The position numbers were made by a program, and so were the translations under genes. A model generated the notes under the pieces. It saw only the letters and a list, made by a program, of their open reading frames with translations. It had not been told where the DNA came from and ran no database searches. Shown here piece after piece: positions 1-8,739 of a stretch of DNA of 64,000 nt (the first letter of the stretch is position 1; each line of letters begins with the position of its first letter). This stretch comes from Amphiura filiformis (Eukaryota; Echinodermata; Ophiuroidea; Amphilepidida; Amphiuridae), in NCBI RefSeq assembly GCF_039555335.1, contig NC_092637.1, forward strand, positions 43,540,990 to 43,604,989, read 5' to 3'.

Positions 1-217
1 TAAGAAATAATAAAAGTTATATGCATAAAGCAACATAACTGCAATTTGTATAATAATACAGATTAAAATATATGATATATTAATGGGCCTTTTTAACATC
101 AATAAATGAAAAATTAATTTATCATACAATTTACAGTCAAGTACATATGTCTACGTATTGTCTAAGGTTGCTGAGAAGCTTCCATTTAAGTTTTTACCCT
201 GATTAAAGAGACGGTGT

Positions 218-680
218 CCTATACATGGCCATACATTACCATACATGACTATACATGATCATATATAGCTATAAGCGGTTATACAAGCTTGTACGTGCTT
301 ATATGCATGGCTATACATGCCTATCCATAGCTATGCATGGCCATACATGACCATTCACAGCTATACATAGCTATGCATGACTATACATGCCTATACGCAG
401 CTATACATGGCCATATATAGCTATTAATACATGGCTGATAGCTAGGCATGACTATACATTTCTATACACACCAATACATGCCTATACACAGCTATGCATG
501 GTTATATATAATTATAACCATAAATGCTTATACATGGCTATACATAGCTAGACTATACGGAGCTATACATGATCATATAATAGATATGCATGGCTATATA
601 TAGCTTTGCATGTCCATACACGCCTTTATATAGCTATACATGGCCATACATAGCTACACATGCAAATACATAGCTATGAT
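218..680. repeat. Degenerate short tandem repeat array
   Basis: Dozens of variants of a unit close to CTATACATGGC or CTATACATAGC follow one another. Many are self-complementary (CATGGC, TAGCTA, GCATGC), so either strand looks alike. No ORF is present. The array sits at the edge of the compact gene island that starts near position 1049. It may be a satellite or a remnant of a structured end; the sequence does not decide. Confidence 0.8.
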
Positions 681-1048
681 TGCGTGGCTAATAATGATTA
701 TGATGAAATTGGAACACAATTTTGATCAAATTGGCGGGTGTCCATTTCAGTTGGTGGTTTCTCTGTTGGGCCTATATAGTTGAAGGTAATCGGGAACAAT
801 AAGGGCGTACGTGCAATTGTCGTATCGACTTTTATCATAGTGTATATCATAAACGTATCACGCAACAATAAAAGCAAACAATCATGAGACAGAATCTCCG
901 TGTTTTCTCATTATGATACTTTATTACCTTTAATGATCATTATTTGTTGTTTTAAAAAAATCTCTTTATACACTCGCGCTCCTGCCTGATAATCCGCGGC
1001 AAGAATGATCCACCCCAACCCAAAAACAAAAATGAAACGATAGAAAAT
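681..1048. other. Gene-free 3' flank with polyadenylation signal
   Basis: No ORF is visible. On the minus strand an AATAAA hexamer lies at 925-920, about 125 bp after the stop of the 238-aa gene, and could end its transcript. Confidence 0.4.
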
Positions 1049-1765
1049 TCAGGAAAACTGACTGCGATCAATAAGGGGTTTTAAAGCAAGCTCTTCGGTT
1101 AAGTCTAATTTTCGACCCAGTTCCCACTCACGTTGCACACAAGCATCGCACCATTCCGAGCTAAAGTCCACGTATTTTAGCACTATATCGAGAAATTTCT
1201 GTCCTGTATTGAGCAATGATGTGGTGGATTGGAACTGCGTATTGACGTTGAATTTCGGCAAGAATAGTTGATATCTGCGAAAGCTTTCCTCAAAGGGAAT
1301 GGTGAATTTCAACGAGGGAAAGTTGTCGTTTTTATCAACGACGTGGGTGTCGAAAGTCAATGCGTCCTGTATTATATTTCGGGCTGAAATGACGCCGTAT
1401 AACTGACCCGAATGATTCAAGTTATTCGTCGAATAACTCATCGCTATACTCCCTTCTTTGTTCCACGTGAGATGAGAGTGTAACAGATAGTTGTAAGAAG
1501 CCTGCATTCGCAAATCAAAGTTGTCTCTCACCGTTACGTTAGTGGCACCCGTCGAGGGGAAATGCAGAACTGTCGATCCGTGACCAGTAGGTGATCGGAA
1601 TTCGATCATATCATCTTGAAGTTTCGATCCACGCACGTGATTAGAAAAAGATGCACTTGCTGACTTTGTCAAATGCACCACGTTTTGAGAGGATACTATA
1701 TTTACCAAATAAAAAGTAACTTTGGCGCGTCCATCACTCGACTTTACTATCAGTCGCTCGCTCAT
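1049..1765 (-). CDS. Hypothetical protein, 238 aa
   Basis: I do not recognise this protein. It is soluble by eye, with no signal peptide or membrane segment, and is rich in alternating polar/hydrophobic stretches that suggest beta structure. A late pair of cysteines (CDAC, about residues 206-209) is the only obvious motif. The start is ATG at 1765, lying inside the 3' end of the upstream kinase gene with a 32-bp overlap in another frame. It is the last of three overlapping minus-strand ORFs (portal-like, kinase, this one), so co-expression is plausible. In a viral setting a structural role could be imagined, but nothing in the sequence shows it. Confidence 0.7.
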   Translation of the reverse strand: MSERLIVKSSDGRAKVTFYLVNIVSSQNVVHLTKSASASFSNHVRGSKLQDDMIEFRSPTGHGSTVLHFPSTGATNVTVRDNFDLRMQASYNYLLHSHLTWNKEGSIAMSYSTNNLNHSGQLYGVISARNIIQDALTFDTHVVDKNDNFPSLKFTIPFEESFRRYQLFLPKFNVNTQFQSTTSLLNTGQKFLDIVLKYVDFSSEWCDACVQREWELGRKLDLTEELALKPLIDRSQFS

Positions 1766-3218
1766 TTTGTACGTTCAGTTTCATACAAAATCCGTTCTTA
1801 TCCCTCTTTACATTGGGTAACTCCAAAGTCGAAGTTAAGCGATGTCGCTCTGCGTCGTTCACGGTGAAAATAAAAAGCATTATCGGCTTACTCAAATCCA
1901 GAACTCCGTTGTCGAATTCTTTTTCCGCGAGTAACAGTGCCTTGCGAAGAAATCGTATTAAGTCAAAGTGAACGAGTGGTTGATATATCAACCAATCTAC
2001 AAATACCGTGTTTGTCGCCAGTAGTTTCTTGCGGAAAGCTACGCCACCGACCCTACACGGGTGCACAACGGCATTTATCACTAACAGGTCTTCGTTGATG
2101 CATGTTAGTCGTACGACTGGTGTTAGGTGAAGGCAAACTTCCTCTTCCACGAGGTCATCGGGTCGTCGAAGCTCCGGGATGGGACTCGATAGAGTTTTCA
2201 GTGTTCTCACTGTGTTCTTTCCAAAAATATCTTCTACCTGGTCCAACAGCGGAGTTCCTTCTACATTAAACCAGTCCAAGGTACTCGAGTATGCATTTAT
2301 ACAAGACCAAAGATTTTCCTCTTCTACACTCATCGCTCCGCGGAGTGCCGCGTTGTGAGCGCACAATTTCGTCACTACTCGTTTCGATGCGTCGTATACT
2401 GTCTGATCGGTGATGTGCATTAGATCGGCGTATCTAGCGTCGTTGTGAGATCGAGGTGCTTTAAATCCCATGATTTCGGCAACGACTAGAGCTAGCGAAT
2501 AAAGGTCCGAAAATACGCCGGAAATGAACCGCTTCTCGTAACTGTCCGCCATGATAGCGGATATGTCGCGATAGCAGATTGTGGTCAGTTCGGTGTCGTA
2601 TAAACAAAAGTAATTCCCCTCCGTGTCCGTTTGTAACGAATTACCAAAGTCTATCAATCGAAATCGATCGCTTAGCCTATCGTAGACGATATTGTTGATA
2701 GACAGGTCGCAGTGATAAATATGATGCGACTCTAAAAAGTCTATAGCGTCTCGACCTTGTCTTAATAAACACGCGGGTTCAAGCACGTAGGCTTGATGGA
2801 TCCAGTAACCCAAACTTCGTCCAACGTGCGTCATATTTATCTCCCCGATCATTGACAGCTGTTCGCCATTCCTTAAAACATGCGTCTCGCGAGTCAGCGA
2901 AGTTATCACCGGCGTGTATTTTCCTTCGACGTCATTTTTACTCAATTTTTTCATAATGTTAAATTCATCTTCGCTACCCGATATCAGAGTTCTCACTTCA
3001 GTCAATTCCTCCTCATTTTCACACTTCTCAAGTAAGTAATTATGCGAGGCGTGATGAAAGCGTTTGACCACGATGAGTTTGTCTGGCAGGGAATACGCCG
3101 TTCCGTAAGTGCCTTCGTCCGTAAAGTGCAGCTGACACGATGTGGCAATAATCTCCGCGGGCATTGGTCGTATAACGTGATTGAAGCTATCCGTCGATTG
3201 AGTATAAAGTGTCATCAT
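1734..3218 (-). CDS. Divergent serine/threonine protein kinase, 494 aa
   Basis: A protein kinase catalytic domain occupies about residues 30-290. The glycine loop is GTYGTA (36-41), the ATP-binding lysine is in VVK (Lys52), the catalytic loop reads HCDLSINN (169-176) with Asp171 and Asn176, and the metal-binding motif DFG is at 190-192. SDLYSLAL matches the subdomain IX helix. All catalytic residues are present, so it is probably active; the usual Arg before the catalytic Asp is Cys, as in some viral and atypical kinases. Roughly 200 C-terminal residues match no domain I know. The ATG at 3218 overlaps the end of the upstream 468-aa ORF by 32 bp, and its own stop overlaps the next gene by 32 bp. 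No transmembrane segment. Substrate unknown. Confidence 0.85.
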   Translation of the reverse strand: MMTLYTQSTDSFNHVIRPMPAEIIATSCQLHFTDEGTYGTAYSLPDKLIVVKRFHHASHNYLLEKCENEEELTEVRTLISGSEDEFNIMKKLSKNDVEGKYTPVITSLTRETHVLRNGEQLSMIGEINMTHVGRSLGYWIHQAYVLEPACLLRQGRDAIDFLESHHIYHCDLSINNIVYDRLSDRFRLIDFGNSLQTDTEGNYFCLYDTELTTICYRDISAIMADSYEKRFISGVFSDLYSLALVVAEIMGFKAPRSHNDARYADLMHITDQTVYDASKRVVTKLCAHNAALRGAMSVEEENLWSCINAYSSTLDWFNVEGTPLLDQVEDIFGKNTVRTLKTLSSPIPELRRPDDLVEEEVCLHLTPVVRLTCINEDLLVINAVVHPCRVGGVAFRKKLLATNTVFVDWLIYQPLVHFDLIRFLRKALLLAEKEFDNGVLDLSKPIMLFIFTVNDAERHRLTSTLELPNVKRDKNGFCMKLNVQNERATDSKVE

Positions 3219-4593
3219 TCCCTGGAATTATGTCTGACACCGGTATCTCGAGTATCTCTGCCAAAATCTTAGCTCTGCGTTCTGGAGAAATAAATCGAAA
3301 TAGGGACACCATGCAGTTTATATCCTTCTTTTTGTGCTCTACACGAGGGCGTAGTGGTACTCCGGTGCGCTGCATCCAATCGCGCAAAACGTTATTCACA
3401 ATGAACCGTTGCCAATATACGACGCACGAATCCATGACCCTTTCAAAACTTTCACCTTCGGTAGAACTACGCGTCGCACTTCGAGGGGTGTCGTACGACG
3501 ATCCGCGGTCCGTAAAGGTAATCGTGCCCAAAAATACATTTTTTACATGGTGATTGAATTCTTCTATCGCGCTGTCAATATCTAACATTTTCACATCCAG
3601 ACGATGCGCCTCCAGGCGCTTGTCTTCTAAATTAATCCGCACGCCATTTTCTTGTTCGTCGTACGCGAATCCGTCACCCCGTGGCTTTCGACGCAATTCG
3701 GCATTAACTCTTCGAGATTCGTACAGTTCCGCTATCAGTCGATCTCGGTCGTTCGAAGCGCACACGTACTCGCTTTCAAAATCGACGGTTTGAGGAATGT
3801 GAATTTGATGGCCTTCGGAAATGGTCGAAGAAGTTCGTTTTTTGAGTAAAGCGTTCATAGCGTGTTGTGTTACGCGTTCCTCTTTTTTTTCGTATTCGAG
3901 CTGTAAACGATTTTCTTCCTCAAATGCATCGGGCTTTTTACCTGTAACCAGAACTGGTGGTGCGGCGTTACGCGCGCTAGTGATTTGGAAACCGCGCATT
4001 TGTTCCAAGTGATCCGCATTTTGACGCAGATGACTCAGCGCGCTTCGCACTCGTAATTTAGAATCCGGGTAATCCATAAACGTTATCTCTAACGGCTCTC
4101 CGTCGTAATCCCTCGCGTGATAAGAGCCAGAATCATCGCGGAAAATTATATATTCTTCTTCGCTGACGCACTCTGGGATACTAATACAGTCCGTCATCGA
4201 TTCTCTGTACCGAATCACCACAAATCCGTATATCCACACGGAACGTATCAATTCTCGGACGAAAGTCTGAAGTAATCCCTCCAGCGTGACGGTAAAAAGA
4301 GCCGTGAGCGTAGACGACCAGTGTCGCGTCTGTTTCCCAGCCAAAGACCGCACTTCTTCTTCGACCCCTCCCTCGAACATGGCACGTAATGAGATAGCGT
4401 TCGTCACGCGAGTCAGAAGGCAACGACACACGGGATATTTTTCAAATATGTCTCGTAGACGACACATAAACGTTTCGTCTAAGAAGTACAAGTGCTTCGC
4501 GTCCTTTCCTCGAAATTCATTCTCTATGGTTTTTAAAGCCTTATTACGTCTTTCCAGAGATAGAATTTCGTAGCTTGAGGCCGCCTGAAACAT
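3187..4593 (-). CDS. Hypothetical protein, portal-like layout, 468 aa
   Basis: The ORF is open from 4668, but the first ATG is at 4593 (protein starting MFQAASSYE), which I take as the start. The order of segments recalls portal proteins of tailed phages and herpesvirus-like viruses: an N-terminal helical part, a hydrophobic motif VWIYGFVVIRY (typical of the portal wing), a long helical stretch with the phrase NAAPPVLVTGKK, then a long charged helical region and a C-terminal domain. This is resemblance of layout only, not a recognised signature, so the portal call is tentative. It heads a run of three minus-strand ORFs overlapping by 32 bp each. A divergent gene starts 152 bp away. It could equally be another structural or tegument-like protein. 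Confidence 0.7.
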   Translation of the reverse strand: MFQAASSYEILSLERRNKALKTIENEFRGKDAKHLYFLDETFMCRLRDIFEKYPVCRCLLTRVTNAISLRAMFEGGVEEEVRSLAGKQTRHWSSTLTALFTVTLEGLLQTFVRELIRSVWIYGFVVIRYRESMTDCISIPECVSEEEYIIFRDDSGSYHARDYDGEPLEITFMDYPDSKLRVRSALSHLRQNADHLEQMRGFQITSARNAAPPVLVTGKKPDAFEEENRLQLEYEKKEERVTQHAMNALLKKRTSSTISEGHQIHIPQTVDFESEYVCASNDRDRLIAELYESRRVNAELRRKPRGDGFAYDEQENGVRINLEDKRLEAHRLDVKMLDIDSAIEEFNHHVKNVFLGTITFTDRGSSYDTPRSATRSSTEGESFERVMDSCVVYWQRFIVNNVLRDWMQRTGVPLRPRVEHKKKDINCMVSLFRFISPERRAKILAEILEIPVSDIIPGNDDTLYSIDG

Positions 4594-4745
4594 GTTGGTG
4601 CTCGTTCTACTTCTATTACAAGCGACTGTCGCCGTTAACGTTACACCGACAGCAGTGCTATTTACCAAACTCTATATCTGCACAAACGATACCCGAGTAT
4701 CAACATCTAGCGACAAGGTGCTAACCATTCCCACTCGCCGTTGCT
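4594..4745. promoter_or_regulatory. Short divergent promoter region
   Basis: Only 152 bp separate the ATG of the minus-strand 468-aa ORF from the ATG of the plus-strand 199-aa ORF, so both promoters must lie here or inside neighbouring genes. The stretch is CpG-rich. CTATATCTG near 4671 is a weak TATA-like site. Confidence 0.35.
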
Positions 4746-5345
4746 ATGTCTGCCATTAATACACTCGAGACCCGTCTGAAGGCGAGCTTCGTTGTCTCCG
4801 TTGTCAGACTTTCGTGGTTCACGGCAACGTTTCGTATAACCGTTTGCTCAGAACCATTTTACCTGGAGCGCTTGTGGAAGGTGTGTGACGAAGTGCGTCG
4901 AAAATTTGACGTTTGCTTCTACATGCACGTGATTAGAGAAAATGGAAAAGAACCGGTCGCCGTTGAAGTAATAGTAGACGAGGAATATAGTTACGTTGCC
5001 GTTGATCCCGTCACCGTAGGCGAGTGTCAGACCGCTCTCACCGAAGCTTTCGAGGATATTACGTACCGGGGTAGTTATCGATTGACGGAGAGTACGGTGT
5101 ACGTCTGCGAACTCAAGTTAGATCACAGAGGGGCCTATAACGTCGGGCATGCCATGGATCGACTCTACCGAAGCAATATTTCGATCCGACTCTATCCAGG
5201 AGCCAATGATCAACCCTTCTGTCAAACCTTTTACGCTGTCGAGTATCGAAAGGATGAAAAGCTTCAACGGAAATCGATTCCTCGTGGAATCGTGTTACTG
5301 CTAGCGGTTGTTATAACGATTTGCTTTTTTGCTATCAGTTACTAG
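4746..5345 (+). CDS. Tail-anchored membrane protein, 199 aa, unknown function
   Basis: The protein has no signal peptide but ends in one strongly hydrophobic segment (about residues 180-197, IVLLLAVVITICFFAI) with only two residues after it. That is the pattern of tail-anchored proteins whose body faces the cytosol. The soluble part alternates beta-like and helical stretches and contains several cysteines. I do not recognise a family. The start is the ATG at 4746. Its 3' end overlaps the convergent 150-aa gene by 11 bp, which shows how tightly this segment is packed. Confidence 0.65.
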   Translation: MSAINTLETRLKASFVVSVVRLSWFTATFRITVCSEPFYLERLWKVCDEVRRKFDVCFYMHVIRENGKEPVAVEVIVDEEYSYVAVDPVTVGECQTALTEAFEDITYRGSYRLTESTVYVCELKLDHRGAYNVGHAMDRLYRSNISIRLYPGANDQPFCQTFYAVEYRKDEKLQRKSIPRGIVLLLAVVITICFFAISY

Positions 5346-5787
5346 CGATTTCCCTGCACAGTTTACGCAGCTCACCATTGAGGGTCACGAGGTGTTTCAA
5401 GAGATCTACGTTTTCATCGTTTCTCATCATCATCCGAGTATATTTATCCGAAAGAAGTCGATAATGATAAAATTGCTCTTCGCAAATTTCTCTATAAGTG
5501 GGAAGGCTGTGCAGGCAAAAATGTGTGATCACGATTTCTGGAGTTAAACCGTCAATAAAGCGTTCCTGACTCGGGTGACATTGTTTAATTTGATTCTTTA
5601 AAATATCGCACACAAATTTTGCTCGCGTACCGCTTGGACGACACGGCCAGTGACGAAATAGCCGTTCGGCGTGCACAAAAGCGTTGTATCTTTCCGATCC
5701 AGGATCTGTCGACGCAAGACGGCGTTGTTCTTCAGTTATCGTGAAATTACATAAAAAACAGTCGTGTTCAGTCCACTCCCCCATCAT
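5335..5787 (-). CDS. Small Cys/His-rich protein, 150 aa
   Basis: The first in-frame ATG is at 5787 and shares its A with the TGA stop of the upstream membrane-protein gene (TGATG), suggesting translational coupling or very tight packing. Near the N-terminus there is a CFLC (C-x2-C) knuckle, followed by further Cys and His residues (WPCR, CDIL, QCH, HFCLH, REICEE), so a zinc-binding fold is likely. The C-terminal 40 residues look helical. No signal peptide or membrane segment is visible. I cannot assign a family; small zinc proteins of this size act as transcription factors in several large DNA viruses, but that is only an analogy. Confidence 0.65.
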   Translation of the reverse strand: MMGEWTEHDCFLCNFTITEEQRRLASTDPGSERYNAFVHAERLFRHWPCRPSGTRAKFVCDILKNQIKQCHPSQERFIDGLTPEIVITHFCLHSLPTYREICEEQFYHYRLLSDKYTRMMMRNDENVDLLKHLVTLNGELRKLCREIASN

Positions 5788-6713
5788 CAATAATAACCCG
5801 AGTATCCGAGTAAATACAGTAATCTATTTTCGTCTACGTTAGATTTAAGCCAATTTTTGTGAGTTCTAAAATTCAATTTCAACAGATGCTTTTCATGAGT
5901 CGATTCGACGCTCTTACTCACAACGAGACTAGCTAGTTTTGCCGCCGTTAATAGTAAAAACGTCGTTGAGGCTAGAATGCTCGTTTCCGGAGCCAACGAA
6001 ATGGGCAGCAGAAAAATGAGCGCGTGCAAAGGTGCTAAATAAAAAGTCGCCGACAGCACAAAAATCCAAACTCGAACGTAAAGTGCGTTGTTAAAACAGG
6101 CTGTCGGAGCGATAACGCTGATTAGAAAAAGTAGAGTCAAAAACACGCTTATCACTTTACTCCCGCTGGTCCAATTCAAATATATCTCGCTGGGAACGGA
6201 GGAAAACAAACGCGTATAAAACTCTTCTTTCACAGCTTCGACGTAATCTATTTCCTCATTTTTCGCAACGTCTTGATAGCCACCAAAAATCAACACCTCG
6301 CGAAGATTTTCGTCGCCCGAAATGCGTTTTCGTGCAATGGACAAAGCGACGTTTCGCTGTCTCGATTCTCCAGTCACTAAATTGATAACGTTACAAGGCA
6401 ATATCGACGATATAAAAGAGATCAGAGAGCTTGCGTATAGAATAACGCTAATGGCATCCCATTTCTCGGTCAGACGAACCGAACACGGTTTTTGACCCAC
6501 TTTGTAGGCGTCGTAACACCAGTATATTTCCGCTCTTTCTTTGGCAAAAAATTGAAAAACTATAGTCGATGCAAAAGCGTACGTCAACAAAAGGGCAACA
6601 ACCTTTCTTACGATCCATTGTCGGCGCGGTAACACGAAACTTCCGGCAAAAAATCGTTGCAACTTGCGTAATCGATCCATATCGACGCAGTTCAGTATTG
6701 TTTGCGTACACAT
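5787..6713 (-). CDS. Multi-pass membrane protein, 308 aa
   Basis: Four or five hydrophobic segments are visible: about residues 37-60 (VVALLLTYAFASTIVFQFF), 90-112, 165-185 (VISVFLTLLFLISVIAP), 195-225 and 228-250. A charged loop near residues 115-160 separates the second and third. The ORF starts with ATG at 6713; a second ATG at 6680 (MDRLRKLQRF) would give a basic N-terminus right before the first membrane segment and is a fair alternative. Family unknown. Its stop overlaps the start of the 150-aa gene, and it diverges from a plus-strand gene 134 bp away. Confidence 0.65.
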   Translation of the reverse strand: MCTQTILNCVDMDRLRKLQRFFAGSFVLPRRQWIVRKVVALLLTYAFASTIVFQFFAKERAEIYWCYDAYKVGQKPCSVRLTEKWDAISVILYASSLISFISSILPCNVINLVTGESRQRNVALSIARKRISGDENLREVLIFGGYQDVAKNEEIDYVEAVKEEFYTRLFSSVPSEIYLNWTSGSKVISVFLTLLFLISVIAPTACFNNALYVRVWIFVLSATFYLAPLHALIFLLPISLAPETSILASTTFLLLTAAKLASLVVSKSVESTHEKHLLKLNFRTHKNWLKSNVDENRLLYLLGYSGYY

Positions 6714-6847
6714 ATATATGTATATATATCTGTAATCATGTTTTAAATGTCTCTATCGTGTAAGCCTGACAACACCATATAGTCATCTGATCTTCTACGT
6801 GTTTGATTTCTATATCTATCTATTACATACTTCCCTTTAGAGGCATC
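6711..6847. promoter_or_regulatory. Divergent promoter with TATA-rich tract
   Basis: This 134-bp gap lies between the minus-strand membrane gene and the plus-strand 132-aa gene. An alternating TATATATG/TATATATAT tract at about 6713-6730 could serve as a TATA element in either direction. Confidence 0.35.
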
Positions 6848-7246
6848 ATGGGCTTCGATATCATATTAGTGGATGAGGACGGAGACCAGGTACATGATCA
6901 CGTAGAGTATCTCTCCTATAATTGGGGCATGAGCAGATTCGGCAATTGGCGCGAAATATTCTATATCGGGGACATTTTCGGAAAGTCAAACGGCGTTATC
7001 CAGAAACTACAAAACGCACTCTCGATTCTAACCTCTAAGGGCTACGATCCGGACCTAAGTAAAATCAAAGTTGACGGCTGGGGTCACCCGTTGTCCGACG
7101 AGATCAAACTTACCGAGAAGGAGTTGGAGGAACACAGAGGCCATATGTTCGCTCATCACATAAACAGATTCCTCGAGTTGGCGCGCCGATACCCAGATGC
7201 CTATTGGTACGACGTGGGAATGGAGCGTGTCGGAGCTCGTAAATAA
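6848..7246 (+). CDS. Small soluble protein starting MGFDIILVD, 132 aa
   Basis: The ORF is open from 6803 but the ATG at 6848 gives a clean start, MGFDIILVDEDG. It is followed by a SYNW element at about residues 25-28 and a helical C-terminal half rich in charged and aromatic residues. The arrangement of a short beta strand after Met-Gly-Phe-Asp followed by SYN-aromatic recalls small uncharacterised proteins of phages and bacteria that I have seen described only as hypothetical. That is an impression, not an assignment. No signal peptide or membrane segment. The gene runs head-on into the F-box gene with a 46-bp overlap of coding ends. Confidence 0.6.
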   Translation: MGFDIILVDEDGDQVHDHVEYLSYNWGMSRFGNWREIFYIGDIFGKSNGVIQKLQNALSILTSKGYDPDLSKIKVDGWGHPLSDEIKLTEKELEEHRGHMFAHHINRFLELARRYPDAYWYDVGMERVGARK

Positions 7247-7935
7247 ATCGGGATTTTAATAGATATTTCACGTCTAAATAGAGTACCTCGAGTCTTGTCA
7301 GTGATGTACAGAAAACTCGAAATTAAACCCTCTCTCGTACTTGGCCAGCTGACGTTCATCCACTCAACCATTGAGTCTTCGCGGTCTAATTTTCTTTTCT
7401 CCCTTTCAAAAAGTTCATCATCTGAATCCTCCTTCTCGAAGATAATGTGACATTCTCTGTCATGGGAAAAAATCCAGCTGATAGGCAACGGATAAGAATG
7501 TTTGAAATACCATATACATTTAATGTACTCGGTCGTACCTCGGGCGGAGAAAACATAGTCGTAATCAAGCTCGACAATTTGACGTTCAAAGTTATCTTCT
7601 AATCCCGATAGGTTTAATTCGCATCGATACAATGACAGACTATCGAGCTCTCGAATCTCGTTTAACGACATTAGAGTTTCGTTACTTATACTAATATCAC
7701 TCAAAGCGATTCGGCAAAGATGAGGGCATAATGGAATCACGAATTTCACCGCCTCGGAATACACTTGATCGTAAAATTCGATTCGACTGATTTTAATCCA
7801 TGGACGACCCGTCACCAACAATCGACGCCACGTACGGCAAACGCTTGAACATCTAAGCTTATCATTTGTTTCTAGATAAGAAAAGACCCCTTGCAGAATT
7901 GGAACGGGGAGTAATTCACCGTAAAGTTCTTCCAT
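7201..7935 (-). CDS. F-box protein, 244 aa
   Basis: Residues about 6-50 match the F-box: LLPVPILQGVFSYLETNDKL, then CSSVCRTWRRLL, the classic leucine, proline and tryptophan pattern that binds SKP1. The rest (50-244) contains leucine-rich stretches (HLCRIALSDISI, ELDSLSLYRCEL) that look like two or three degenerate LRRs, a common substrate-binding part of F-box proteins. It would therefore act as a substrate receptor in an SCF (cullin-1) ubiquitin ligase. ATG at 7935 lies only six residues before the domain. It is intronless as read. Its neighbours, a UBC12-like E2 and a BTB-BACK gene, belong to the same ubiquitin machinery. The substrate is unknown. Confidence 0.8.
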   Translation of the reverse strand: MEELYGELLPVPILQGVFSYLETNDKLRCSSVCRTWRRLLVTGRPWIKISRIEFYDQVYSEAVKFVIPLCPHLCRIALSDISISNETLMSLNEIRELDSLSLYRCELNLSGLEDNFERQIVELDYDYVFSARGTTEYIKCIWYFKHSYPLPISWIFSHDRECHIIFEKEDSDDELFEREKRKLDREDSMVEWMNVSWPSTREGLISSFLYITDKTRGTLFRREISIKIPIYLRAPTRSIPTSYQ

Positions 7936-8236
7936 TTGTTTTTTTCAGTTAAATCTCAACCTCTGTCTTAAGTATTCTTCAGAAAACTAAGTTTTATAGA
8001 CGAAATAACCGCGAATCCACCAAAATCTAGCTGAGAAAACAGTGGTACGCGTACATTATATACCACTGTATAATGGTGACGATATTTGGTTCGAATAGAT
8101 AACGGGTACATTGAGCTTATTCAAGGTAGTAACTATGTTTGGCAAATAAAATGATAATATTGCAAGACAAACTGAGCGTTAAACCGTGTTTTATTATATC
8201 TCGTCGAATTTATTTAATTGAAATGAATCGTAGAAA
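7936..8236. promoter_or_regulatory. Upstream region of the F-box gene
   Basis: About 300 bp without a convincing gene. ATTATATACCACTGTATAAT near 8054-8075 is TATA-rich and partly palindromic and could be promoter sequence. Confidence 0.25.
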
Positions 8237-8500
8237 CTACGTAATTAGTCCAATTGTGACCAATCTCGATGCGACGCTAGCGTCCACGTTCAGGTACGCC
8301 TTGATACAATACGATGTAATGAATAGTAGTGTAGGTCCAAGAAAATGAAAAATAAAAATATTATATTCGTCAGTCATCGGCATAAGTATTTTGCTAACTG
8401 ACGCTACAACGTAATAATTTCCGTCTCCAACTAGCTCGATATTCATACGCGATACCAGGTTTTTGGGTATTAAAACCAACGCTAACTCTTTAGGAGCCAT
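8237..8500 (-). CDS. Possible small membrane protein, 87 aa
   Basis: This ORF begins with ATG at 8500, just 4 bp from the E2 start codon on the other strand. It has one hydrophobic segment at about residues 48-68 (YNIFIFHFLGPTLLFITSY). No family is recognised, and a plus-strand ORF covers part of the same DNA, so coding status is uncertain. It is kept because the surrounding genes are packed in the same style. Confidence 0.3.
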   Translation of the reverse strand: MAPKELALVLIPKNLVSRMNIELVGDGNYYVVASVSKILMPMTDEYNIFIFHFLGPTLLFITSYCIKAYLNVDASVASRLVTIGLIT

Positions 8501-8504
8501 TAAG

Positions 8505-8708
8505 ATGGAAACCCGATCGCTGGCTAAACAATTTCACCGGCTCCAGAAGAATATTCAAAGTATGTCTAATGGCCAAGCCGATGTGATATATTGGGAAAAT
8601 GATCTTAGCGCCATCGAAGTGGTCATCGCTCCAACTCATGGGTTATATAAAGGAGGTGAATTCATATTTCAGGTAAGACTATCGCAATTTTAGAGGTAAA
8701 TACCGCTG

Positions 8709-8739
<31 letters not shown>

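Noticed and set aside
3042..4573. Plus-strand ORFs opposite the kinase and portal-like genes
   Set aside because: Antisense shadows of real frames; compositions are Arg/Ser-rich as expected for reverse readings.
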